Assembly (NCBI GenBank): GCA_964354365.1
Contig: CAYGZM010000138.1
Coordinates: forward strand, 1 to 9,910
Reading direction: 5' to 3'
Length of the DNA: 9,910 bases
DNA from: CAYGZM01 sp964354365
GTDB lineage: Bacteria > Planctomycetota > Phycisphaerae > Sedimentisphaerales > Anaerobacaceae
Every line of letters begins with the position of its first letter. Positions within the stretch are counted from its first letter, which is position 1. The notes under the pieces were generated by a model that worked only from the letters and a program-made list of their open reading frames with translations, had not been told where the DNA came from and searched no databases. The translations under genes were made by a program, and so were the position numbers. Shown one piece after another: positions 1 to 7,011 of this stretch.

Positions 1-1156
1 CCGCCCAGTTCTCAAATTCAAACGGCGGAATCTTGCGAAGCTGCTCCTCGCTCCAGGGCAGGTCGCGCACGACGAAGCCCCGGCCAATCCGCCAGAGCTT
101 TTCATCCTCTTTCATACCGCATACATCCCGCAAACGCTTTGCCATTACCCGGCACGCCGTCGGCGAAATATCAATACCTATCCACTGCCGGCCTAAATTT
201 TCCGCCGCAACCAATGCAGTGCCGCACCCGCAAAAGGCATCGAGAACAATGTCGTTGGGATTGCTGCTGGCTTTAATGATTCGGTCGAGCAGAGCAAGTG
301 GTTTCTGCGTGGGGTAGCCAAGGCGCTCGGCTGATTGTGAGCCTACACCAGGGATGTCTGTCCAGATGTTGTCTAAAGGCATTCCCGTGTCTTCATCCAA
401 GAACTTCTTATACCTCGGCATACCGCCCTTAGGAGGCCAGTAGATGATCCCTTCAGAGTCCATCCTGTCAAGTTCGGTGGGTGGTCGTATCCAATGACGA
501 TTCTTGGCCGTGACATCTACTCCTCTCCAAGAAAGTCCCGTCTCGCCATTGCGAGTTCCTGCCCCTGTTAAGTCAGCCAACATAAATCGCTTCCCAGATT
601 CAGGATCAACCTGGCGGTACGAACTTTCTATATGTGCCTCCGAATAGGGTCGAGTTTGGCGGTTCCAACTGAAATCGTCAGAGAGAGTGTAGAAGAAGAT
701 TGAGTCTGTGATATGACCATAGCCGCGTGTGTCACCATGAGCGGTTGTTCTCTTCCATACGAGTTCTGCTTGAAACTGATTTTGCCCAAATATCTGGTCA
801 AGCATGATTTTGACGTAATGGGAGGCGTGCCAGTCGCAGTGATAATAAAAGGAGCCGGTTTTCTTCAGAACGCGGTGCAGTTCAAGGCAACGAGGACGCA
901 TAAAGTCGATATATGCCTGTGTTGAGGCGTGGCGGTCCTCGAATGCGCGTTTTTCCTTTGTCTCGCCCCAGAAGACCTCATAGTTGCGGTTGGAGTTAAA
1001 AGGCGGGTCGATATAAATAAGGTCGATGCACTCATCAGGAAGTTTCTTCAACTGATCGAGGTTATCGCCGCAGTAAATCACCCGCGTATCGACGAAAGCT
1101 GACGGCCTGGCGACCTGCGCAGCCTTCTTTGACCGGGATGCAGGTTTCTTTCCCAT
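1..1156 (-). CDS. Beta-class site-specific DNA (adenine-N6) methyltransferase, 3' end outside window
   Basis: The reading frame is open from the ATG at 1156 to the window edge (385 codons plus one base), so the C-terminus is missing. Seen: catalytic motif IV DPPF at residues 50-53 (in YIDPPFNSN), a segment HCDWHASHYVKIMLDQIFG near residues 98-116 typical of this family, a variable central part (roughly 120-285) that would hold the target-recognition region, and the SAM-binding motif DAFCGCGTAL from residue 306. Motif IV preceding the SAM motif is the beta-class order, and DPPF points to adenine-N6 rather than cytosine-N4 (usually SPPY) methylation. The protein acts on DNA in the cytoplasm, as a restriction-modification or orphan modification enzyme. 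The last visible residues (PPFEFENWA) resemble the start of an Mrr-like nuclease domain that follows some of these MTases; that is inference. No strong Shine-Dalgarno is visible upstream (only GTTCCTCT before the ATG). No recognition sequence can be deduced. Confidence 0.9.
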   Translation of the reverse strand, partial: MGKKPASRSKKAAQVARPSAFVDTRVIYCGDNLDQLKKLPDECIDLIYIDPPFNSNRNYEVFWGETKEKRAFEDRHASTQAYIDFMRPRCLELHRVLKKTGSFYYHCDWHASHYVKIMLDQIFGQNQFQAELVWKRTTAHGDTRGYGHITDSIFFYTLSDDFSWNRQTRPYSEAHIESSYRQVDPESGKRFMLADLTGAGTRNGETGLSWRGVDVTAKNRHWIRPPTELDRMDSEGIIYWPPKGGMPRYKKFLDEDTGMPLDNIWTDIPGVGSQSAERLGYPTQKPLALLDRIIKASSNPNDIVLDAFCGCGTALVAAENLGRQWIGIDISPTACRVMAKRLRDVCGMKEDEKLWRIGRGFVVRDLPWSEEQLRKIPPFEFENWA

Positions 1157-1319
1157 AGAGGAACAAGTCTAAAATCAAAAGTCTAAAGTGTAAAGGAAAA
1201 ACCTGTCATCTCTCTTATCGGGTGGGAAATCATTTTCCGGCGGTTAGGCGGGGACGGCATTTTGCAGGTTGCAGTGAGTGTGCCATTGGCCGGTTTGATC
1301 CATGCGGAGGCAGCGTGAA
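1157..1319. other. Short intergenic spacer between peptidase and methyltransferase
   Basis: This 163-base spacer lies downstream of the peptidase stop and upstream of the methyltransferase start. The part next to the methyltransferase ATG contains AAGTCTAAA twice (1165-1173 and 1179-1187). The same AAAGTCTAAA word occurs just upstream of the isomerase-like gene at 9282-9291, so it is probably a low-complexity intergenic motif. A small hairpin (GGAAA/TTTCC) lies near 1224-1242. I see no clear terminator for the peptidase and no convincing promoter for the methyltransferase. Confidence 0.5.
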
Positions 1320-4300
1320 TCATTCGCAGGTTGTGAGCCAGTAGTCGGCCAGGCGCGCGAGGTCTTCTGCGTCGATAGAGCCGTCGATATGAATGTCGGC
1401 GGAGAGGGGCGGGGCGGTCGCAAGCCACTGGTCGGCGAGGACGGCGAAGTCGTCGAAGTCAACGAGTCCTACGGCGTTGAGGTTCGCGGCGGCGCAGGGG
1501 GTCAGAGGGTTGGTGATGGTGACTTTGACCGGGCCGGCGCTGTCGAGGCTGTAGTTGTTGGCGGAGACTGCGTGGAATTTTGCGGATTGACCGGCGGCGC
1601 CGACTGCGTGGACGGTAAGGGCGACCTGGCAACTCTGGCCGGGATCCATATCCGTGTTGGGACAGGGTTTTGGGTGGTTGTCGGTTGTGTATAAAATTGC
1701 GGGGCCGACGGTGTTCGGAAGCCGGCCTGAGTAGGCCCCCGGCTCCGACATTATGGCGCGGATCATAAGATTGCCGCAGTACTCACATGCTTCGGGCAGC
1801 CAATCGCACCACTGGCAGTACTCATCAAGGTTGAACCAGCCCAATTCCGGCAGGAAGCCCCAGCTACGGGCGTACGGGTGATAAGAAGCGCCCCTCATAT
1901 CGAAACCGAGTTGATTGACCTTGTCCCCTTCTATCTGGCGGAAGCCGATGTAGAATTCTCCCCTGTTTATGACGATGTTTCGGGCCGACAGGTCAACGTC
2001 GAACCAGGCGACCTCGTGGGCGGGCACTGCCGCGGACGGCGCGACGGGGTCAACGACAAGGGGCGGCATCAACTCTGTTCCTGGTTTGCCCGCACCACCG
2101 TCGTCGTTCCAGAGGTGCAGCTCGAAGGGATACGCGGTTTGGTCCCAGACGTAGAAGCGAGCGGTCTTTAGCTGGGCGGGATAGGCGGCCGGCTTGAACT
2201 TGGCGGCGAGAAAGCCGCTGGTTGAGCCGATGTCGCCGTAATCTTCGGCAGAGGCGTCGTCGTATATCAATTCGTTGGGTTCATTGAGGCGCAGGCTGAG
2301 GTCAACGTTGGGACATTCGGCATCGAGGCAGTGGACGCCGGCCTGGACATTGAAACTGCCGCTCTTGGGTACGGTTATATCGCCGGTTGGACTGATGAGG
2401 TAGGCGTCGAGGGCGCCCCAGGGGATGTTCCAGATGATAGTCGTAGTGTCGGTATTTCCATCGGAGTCGCGGGCGGTTACGACGATTTGCCACTGACCCG
2501 AGTCGGATATTTTAAAGAAAGGATTCGTATCCTTTGTAAAATATCCCCCGTTGTAGGTCAACGGCTCGTCCACGAAGTTATTGCTGTCGGGGACGTTTGT
2601 GAGCGTTAGCCAGACGTCGGGCGTCCCCTGCGGGTCGGTGGCGTCGATTCTTATTTTTTGCAGGGTGTCCCCGTACCCTGTCGTTTTGCAGTCCTGCCAG
2701 GCGGAGTTTATCATGCAGTCAACGCTGTGAATGACCGGGAGATTGGGGTCGTAGATGTTGATGACGACGGTGTCGGACAGGGCGACGAGGCCCACGTCGT
2801 TATTGGCCAGGACTCGCAGCTTGAAATCACCGCCGCCATTGGGCAGCAGCAACCACCCGGCGCGACCGCTGCTGAGGCCGGACTTGAGGTACACATCCAA
2901 TCGCGGCGGATTTACACCTGCGCCGGCATCGACGGTAAAGAGGTCATCCTCGCCTTGCTCGTTGATAAGGAATGCTATTTCTGCGACGCCGTTTTCTATG
3001 GCGTCTTCGAGGACGGCTTTGACGTTGATCTTTTTAAGGCCGATGGTGTCGCAGGCAAAGCTCTTTATGGGGTTGGTCAGGGTCGAATAGTCGGCATCCT
3101 GGGCCTCGTAAATGGTGTAAGGGATGGTGGATGTGTTGTAAGTGCCGTTGACAATGCTGATTTCTGCGACGGAATCCGCGGCAGGTTCGGTGACGTAGAG
3201 ATTTAGAGTGGCCGAATCAACCTGCGTGTCCGTTGAGAGGTCGGAGATGTCAAACTTGACGTAATACCTGCTNNNNNNNNNNNNNNNNNNNNNNNNNNNN
3301 NNNNNNNNNNNNNNNNNNNNNNNNNNNNNNNNNNNNNNNNNNNNNNNNNNNNNNNNNNNNNNNNNNNNNNNNGCGGTATTGGACGTATAGACGTACCAGC
3401 CGGCAAAGGGCGGATAGACCTGGTGCACGACGATGTAGTTCTCCATTCTGACTTTCAGCGTCTTGATGCTGCCCGATGGCAGATCGAAGCCGTATTGCAC
3501 CGCGACGTCTTCGCCGATAGCGCCGACGCCGTCGTTCGGTTCGAGGTCGCCGGTGTTGTACTCGGGTGCAAACGGGGCGCCGATTACCGCCGAAGCGGGA
3601 TTGTCGTCTCTTGTATAGGTGTCCTGCGAGATGTCCCGGACGATTACGGTGTCATAGTTTAAGGTGCGCGGCCCGCTGTTGGGGTCGCCGGCGGAGTTGG
3701 CGTCGGGCGGTTCGCCGGGGGCTTGGGCGACCTTTTGGGAAATTGTGAGTATCGGCGGATTGTCACTGCTGTTGGCGCTGAGCGCGACCAGCTGGTCGGT
3801 GTTATACTCGCTGATTTGGAAGGCGATGGAATCGTGTCCGGCAAGGAGGGCCTGCTCGACGGCCGCCTTGATATTGAGGCTGACGGTTCCGGCGTTTTCG
3901 CAGCTAAAGGTCTTTATCGGGTTGGCCAGGGTCGGATAGCAGGGGTCGCCGGCTTCGTGAAGGGCCTGGGCCGAGTCGCTCGGCAGCAGCGTATTATCGA
4001 CGAGATACAGTTCGGCGACGGAGTCTGCGGCGGGCTGCGCTACGTTGATTTTGAGGCGTACAGCGGTCAGTTCGGCCAAAGGGTCGATGTCGTTGAGGTC
4101 AAACTTGACGTAGTATTTGTACACCTCGTCGTTATTCGGGTCGGGTTCGTATTCGACGATGACCTCAATATCGTTGAAGGTGAGGAAATCCTGTCCGAAA
4201 CCGTCGTCATCGACGTCGTGGGAGACGAGCTTGATGTAGTTTGTCCCGCCCGGATTGAGGTCGGCGAGGGTGTTGGGGTCGCTGGAAATGAACCAGCAAT

Positions 4301-6701
4301 CCGGAGCCGGGGTTTCGCCGCCGCCGCCTTCAGGGGGAATGCAGTCGCCCACGAGATTCAGATTATCACCGGCGGTATTGGACGTATATACGTACCAGCC
4401 TGCGAACGGCGGATAGACCTGGTGCACGACGATGTAGTTCTCCATTCTGACTTTCAGCGTTTTGATGTTGCCCGCGGGCAGTTCGAAGCTGTATTGCACC
4501 GCGACGTCTTCACCGATAGCGCCGATTCCGTCGTTCGGTTCGAGGTCGCCGGTGTTGTATTCGCCGGGCAGGGTAGAGCCGACCAGCGATGTTGCAGGGT
4601 TGATTGATTTTGCGTAGGCGTTTTCGGAGATGTCGAGGACGGTCTGGGCGTCGAAAATAACGGGCACGTCGGTATCGACGGCATAGCCGCTGAGGACGCC
4701 GAGATCGTTGGGGTTGTTATCGAGCGTGGATATGGTGGTGAGCGAGTTGATGTCGATGAAGTCATTGCAGTCGCGTCCGCTGCAGAGCTGGGCGTGAAGC
4801 AGGACATTGCCGCAGCCGTCGCCGCCAAAGCACTCGACCTCGGCTGCGAGGCCGAATTGCTCGTTGACCATAAAGCTCTCTGATGCGTTGGGTTCGGTGA
4901 TTCTGACGGCCAGCTCGCCTGCTTCGGGTGGGATATTTTCGAGGGCCTTTTGGATATTTATTCTGCCCCAGCCGTAGGCATTGTCCCAGCCGGGCGTCCC
5001 GAGGTCGTCTGCATTCTGTTCGAGCACCGTTTTGATCTGAGCCGGGGTCAGCCCGGGGTTCGCCTCGAGCAGCAGTGCGGCCGCGGCGGCGACATGCGGG
5101 GCGGCCATCGATGTTCCCACGGCGCGGATGTAGCGGGTCCCGTCAACGACAAAGTACTCATCCCAGCACTCGTCGGTGACCTGATAGAGACAGTACAGAG
5201 GGTTGTTCGCCACCTCGGTGCTGTAGGTGGAGACTATTTCAGGGAAGTCCTTTCCGCCGAGCTGATCGCCGCCCGGCGCGACGAGGTCGAGCTCTGCTCC
5301 GCCGTCGGAGTAAGATGCGATGTTATCGACCTTGTCAACGGCGCCGACGGCGATGACCTTTGATGCGCAGGCCGGTGATACCATTTGAGTCAAGTCGCCG
5401 TCGTTGCCTGCGGCGCAGGCGACAACGAGGCCTGCGTCAACGGCGGCGTTCACCGCCTGGGCCATCTCGTCGGAGTCGCAGGTCCCGCTGAACAGGCCTT
5501 CGCCGACGCTGAGGTTGATGACGTCGGCGCCCTGCTCGATACACCAGTTGATGCCGAGGATCACGTCGGAGGAATAGCCGTTGCCGGTGTAATCGAGGAC
5601 TTTTGCGGCGAGGAGCGAGACGTCGTGGCTGACGCCGCGGTACTGGAGTCCTTCGGAGGCGATTATGCCGGCGACGTGAGTCCCGTGGCCGTTATCGTCC
5701 ATTGCGTCTTCGGTCTCCATTGTGGCGTCGTATTGTGCGATGACCTTGTTGACCAGGTCGGGATGCGTGTAATCGATTCCGGTATCGACTACGCATACCT
5801 TGACGCCCTGGCCGGTGATGGCGTTGTCCCAGGCGTAGTCGGCCCTAATCTGATACGCGGAGTCTTCGAGAAGGGCGTGCACGCGCCGGTCTTCCTTGAA
5901 GCTCTTGAAGCGGGGCAGCTCTTTGAGTCTCTTTGCCCTGTCCGGCGATATTTCAACCACGATTTTGTTTTTGAGCCTGCCGTAGTTATGGATGATCCGT
6001 CCGCCGATGCGCTGGGCGGCTTGATGGAAGAACGTCTGCTGCGACTTCAATGCGGTTTTGGAGAGCCTCTTCGAGAATTCCGGTTTCTCATCGAGCTCGA
6101 CGATATAGCGTTTGAGCTTGAGCGAAAGGTCATCGGGCGTTTGCGCCGCGAGGCGGTCGGATGCCTGCATATTATCGTAGGGGGTGTCGGGATAGTAAAT
6201 CTGTTCGCCGGAGAGCAGTCGCCATACGATTATGTCGTTGAATCGGCCTACGTATTGAATCAGGCCGGTTTCGTCAATGAATACGCATAAGGGGATTCGC
6301 TTGATTGCGTAACGAGTGCTGACCTCGCCATTGGGGTCGGGCAGGATACTATACGGCGGGATGCGGTCGCCGAAGAAATCCATCACTTCGGCGGCGTTCT
6401 GACCTACGGCCACGAAGGATACGGCCAATTGGTCGCCGACGGCTTCGTGGATATCCTCCAGGGTCTCAAGGGCTTTGCGGCAGTGCGGGCACCAAGTGGC
6501 GCCGAAGAGCAGCAGGGCATTTCGGCCCCTCAGCAGGCCCAGGCTCATGGTCCGGCCGCCGAGGTCTGTGAGAGAGAAATTGGGAGCGGGCCGGAGCGGT
6601 CCGGCGGCTAAGGTCATCGCGGACGAGACGCCGGTGCGAAATAGGAACAGTATTGCGAATACCGTCAGTTGCGAGAGGATTTTGCCGTGTCGCACTGCCA
6701 T
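1320..6701 (-). CDS. Secreted multidomain S8 (subtilisin-like) serine peptidase with N-terminal thioredoxin-like domain and C-terminal dockerin-like domain
   Basis: Residues are counted from the ATG at 6701, preferred over the GTG at 6713 because the GTG lies inside the Shine-Dalgarno AGAAGGTG. Order: signal peptide 1-28 (basic start, hydrophobic core, VSSA cleavage site); TlpA/AhpC-TSA thioredoxin-like domain about 40-152 with WCPHC (Cys71, Cys74) and probable cis-Pro137; I9-type propeptide about 198-281; S8 domain about 296-590 with Asp306 (VVDTGID), His339 (HGTHVAG), oxyanion Asn433 (AAGND) and Ser531 (GTSMAAPH), so catalytically complete. Then an Ig-like segment with paired Cys (about 596-665), two 333-residue-period modules (687-988, 1019-1274), further beta-sandwich segments including a YDD-type domain (about 1480-1652), and a dockerin-like pair of loops (1739-1792). 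It is probably exported and autoprocessed; substrates are unknown. The frame passes through a 100-N gap, so true length is uncertain. The redoxin-subtilase fusion is unusual. It has its own promoter at 6738-6766. Confidence 0.93.
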   Translation of the reverse strand: MAVRHGKILSQLTVFAILFLFRTGVSSAMTLAAGPLRPAPNFSLTDLGGRTMSLGLLRGRNALLLFGATWCPHCRKALETLEDIHEAVGDQLAVSFVAVGQNAAEVMDFFGDRIPPYSILPDPNGEVSTRYAIKRIPLCVFIDETGLIQYVGRFNDIIVWRLLSGEQIYYPDTPYDNMQASDRLAAQTPDDLSLKLKRYIVELDEKPEFSKRLSKTALKSQQTFFHQAAQRIGGRIIHNYGRLKNKIVVEISPDRAKRLKELPRFKSFKEDRRVHALLEDSAYQIRADYAWDNAITGQGVKVCVVDTGIDYTHPDLVNKVIAQYDATMETEDAMDDNGHGTHVAGIIASEGLQYRGVSHDVSLLAAKVLDYTGNGYSSDVILGINWCIEQGADVINLSVGEGLFSGTCDSDEMAQAVNAAVDAGLVVACAAGNDGDLTQMVSPACASKVIAVGAVDKVDNIASYSDGGAELDLVAPGGDQLGGKDFPEIVSTYSTEVANNPLYCLYQVTDECWDEYFVVDGTRYIRAVGTSMAAPHVAAAAALLLEANPGLTPAQIKTVLEQNADDLGTPGWDNAYGWGRINIQKALENIPPEAGELAVRITEPNASESFMVNEQFGLAAEVECFGGDGCGNVLLHAQLCSGRDCNDFIDINSLTTISTLDNNPNDLGVLSGYAVDTDVPVIFDAQTVLDISENAYAKSINPATSLVGSTLPGEYNTGDLEPNDGIGAIGEDVAVQYSFELPAGNIKTLKVRMENYIVVHQVYPPFAGWYVYTSNTAGDNLNLVGDCIPPEGGGGETPAPDCWFISSDPNTLADLNPGGTNYIKLVSHDVDDDGFGQDFLTFNDIEVIVEYEPDPNNDEVYKYYVKFDLNDIDPLAELTAVRLKINVAQPAADSVAELYLVDNTLLPSDSAQALHEAGDPCYPTLANPIKTFSCENAGTVSLNIKAAVEQALLAGHDSIAFQISEYNTDQLVALSANSSDNPPILTISQKVAQAPGEPPDANSAGDPNSGPRTLNYDTVIVRDISQDTYTRDDNPASAVIGAPFAPEYNTGDLEPNDGVGAIGEDVAVQYGFDLPSGSIKTLKVRMENYIVVHQVYPPFAGWYVYTSNTXXXXXXXXXXXXXXXXXXXXXXXXXXXXXXXXXXSRYYVKFDISDLSTDTQVDSATLNLYVTEPAADSVAEISIVNGTYNTSTIPYTIYEAQDADYSTLTNPIKSFACDTIGLKKINVKAVLEDAIENGVAEIAFLINEQGEDDLFTVDAGAGVNPPRLDVYLKSGLSSGRAGWLLLPNGGGDFKLRVLANNDVGLVALSDTVVINIYDPNLPVIHSVDCMINSAWQDCKTTGYGDTLQKIRIDATDPQGTPDVWLTLTNVPDSNNFVDEPLTYNGGYFTKDTNPFFKISDSGQWQIVVTARDSDGNTDTTTIIWNIPWGALDAYLISPTGDITVPKSGSFNVQAGVHCLDAECPNVDLSLRLNEPNELIYDDASAEDYGDIGSTSGFLAAKFKPAAYPAQLKTARFYVWDQTAYPFELHLWNDDGGAGKPGTELMPPLVVDPVAPSAAVPAHEVAWFDVDLSARNIVINRGEFYIGFRQIEGDKVNQLGFDMRGASYHPYARSWGFLPELGWFNLDEYCQWCDWLPEACEYCGNLMIRAIMSEPGAYSGRLPNTVGPAILYTTDNHPKPCPNTDMDPGQSCQVALTVHAVGAAGQSAKFHAVSANNYSLDSAGPVKVTITNPLTPCAAANLNAVGLVDFDDFAVLADQWLATAPPLSADIHIDGSIDAEDLARLADYWLTTCE
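3273..3372. other. Assembly gap of 100 Ns inside the peptidase gene
   Basis: Exactly 100 Ns is a conventional placeholder for a gap of unknown size. The gap lies in the second copy of an internal repeat. Aligning the flanks to the first copy (3272 with 4121, 3373 with 4372) shows that the intact copy has 250 bases (4122-4371) at this place. Both 250 and 100 leave remainder 1 on division by 3, which explains why the reading frame continues across the Ns. The missing part should encode about 83 residues, including the Cys-containing PPEGGGGETPAPDC region and a DVDDDG loop, if copy two resembles copy one. Confidence 0.97.
3373..3564 (-). repeat. Internal direct repeat, copy 2, abutting the assembly gap
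   Basis: Near-identical to 4372-4563, offset 999 bases; encodes residues 1047-1109. Copy 2 runs directly into the N gap at the end of the conserved block, which suggests that the repeat itself broke the assembly. Beyond the gap (3272 downward to about 2880) the module continues with YYVKFD, PAADSVAE and NPIKSFAC, recognisably homologous to copy 1 (YYVKFD, PAADSVAE, NPIKTFSC) but much more diverged, roughly 40% identical by eye. Confidence 0.9.
4372..4563 (-). repeat. Internal direct repeat, copy 1 (near-identical half of the 333-residue module)
   Basis: This stretch matches 3373-3564 at a constant offset of 999 bases with only scattered substitutions, including an uninterrupted identical run of more than 50 bases around 4410-4463. 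It encodes the EYNTGDLEPNDG to YVYTSNT segment (residues 714-776), which differs from copy 2 at five of 63 residues. The full module runs from about 4643 down to 3738. The second half of the module (YYVKFD onwards) looks like a DNRLRE-type beta-sandwich; the first half I do not recognise. Confidence 0.9.
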
Positions 6702-6710
6702 TTTCAGGTG

Positions 6711-6718
6711 CACCTTCT
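6711..6718 (-). promoter_or_regulatory. Ribosome binding site that fixes the peptidase start
   Basis: On the minus strand AGAAGGTG precedes the ATG at 6701 with a 9-base spacer. The alternative in-frame GTG at 6713 forms the end of this same motif and so would have no Shine-Dalgarno of its own. Starting at the ATG also gives a more typical signal peptide (MAVRHGK followed by a hydrophobic core). Confidence 0.6.
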
Positions 6719-6737
6719 ATAACCGATTTCCATACTC

Positions 6738-6766
6738 ATTATACACGATCCCGGCTGACATTTCAA
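6738..6766 (-). promoter_or_regulatory. Near-consensus sigma70-type promoter of the peptidase gene
   Basis: On the minus strand TTGAAA (6766-6761) is separated by exactly 17 bases from TATAAT (6743-6738). The -10 box is a perfect match and the -35 box matches four to five consensus positions. Transcription would start near 6731, giving a leader of about 30 bases before the ATG at 6701 that contains the ribosome binding site. I see no obvious operator. Confidence 0.7.
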
Positions 6767-6848
6767 CCCGGAACACTATCACTACAGCGCAAATTAGATT
6801 TTGCTAAGAAATATAAGTTTTTGTTATATAAACACTTACGCTTATATT

Positions 6849-6907
6849 GAGAAATTCGAAATCCGAATGTCGAAACTCGAAACAAATTCAAAATACTAAT
6901 TACCGAA
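6849..6907. repeat. Low-complexity 'CGAAATCCGAA' intergenic repeat, copy 1
   Basis: The block is made of recurring words such as GAAATTCGAAA, GAAATCCGAA and CGAAACTCGAAA. The reverse complement of the window's last 60 bases (9849-9910) uses the same words, so the two are inverted copies of one repeat family. This kind of repeat is familiar from intergenic DNA of planctomycete and other environmental genomes; its function is unknown. Confidence 0.55.
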
Positions 6908-6963
6908 ATGCTGGAGGACCAAAACAGGTGGATGAGCGGATTCTTGTTTTGAAAATTGGCATC

Positions 6964-6986
6964 CTTCGGCTTCGCTCAGGACAAGC
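6964..6986. repeat. REP-like motif, CTTCGGCTTCGCTCAGGACA type
   Basis: CCTTCGGCTTCGCTCAGGAC followed by AAGC belongs to the same family as the reverse complement of 8268-8290 (CCTCGACTTCGCTCGGGACA) and resembles the hairpin at 9456-9488. These dispersed intergenic palindromes are common in environmental bacterial genomes. Confidence 0.55.
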
Positions 6987-7011
6987 TTTTCAACATTAGA
7001 TTGCGCTGTAG

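Larger units (their letters stand above)
6782..7011. repeat. 230-bp interval bounded by an 11-bp perfect inverted repeat
   Basis: CTACAGCGCAA at 6782-6792 is the exact reverse complement of TTGCGCTGTAG at 7001-7011, and similarity continues weakly inward (TTAGA on both sides). The interval is AT-rich and contains a second inverted pair (AATATAAG 6810-6817 with CTTATATT 6841-6848), a CAAAACA/TGTTTTG pair (6920-6926 with 6945-6951), a low-complexity block and a REP-like motif. No coding capacity is apparent. It could be a degenerate MITE-like insertion; I found no clear target-site duplication. Confidence 0.5.

Noticed and set aside
33..317. Plus-strand frames at the left end (33-317, 713-925)
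   Set aside because: They are antisense to the methyltransferase, whose motifs DPPF and FCGCGT are in one continuous frame.
3723..4607. Long plus-strand open frame (294 codons) opposite the peptidase
   Set aside because: It is antisense to the repeat modules of the peptidase, has a Val/Gly/Asp-rich composition typical of a shadow frame, and has no recognisable motif.
5385..6290. Plus-strand open frame (301 codons) opposite the S8 domain
   Set aside because: The minus strand encodes the full catalytic triad and propeptide here; the plus-strand frame is a GC-biased shadow.
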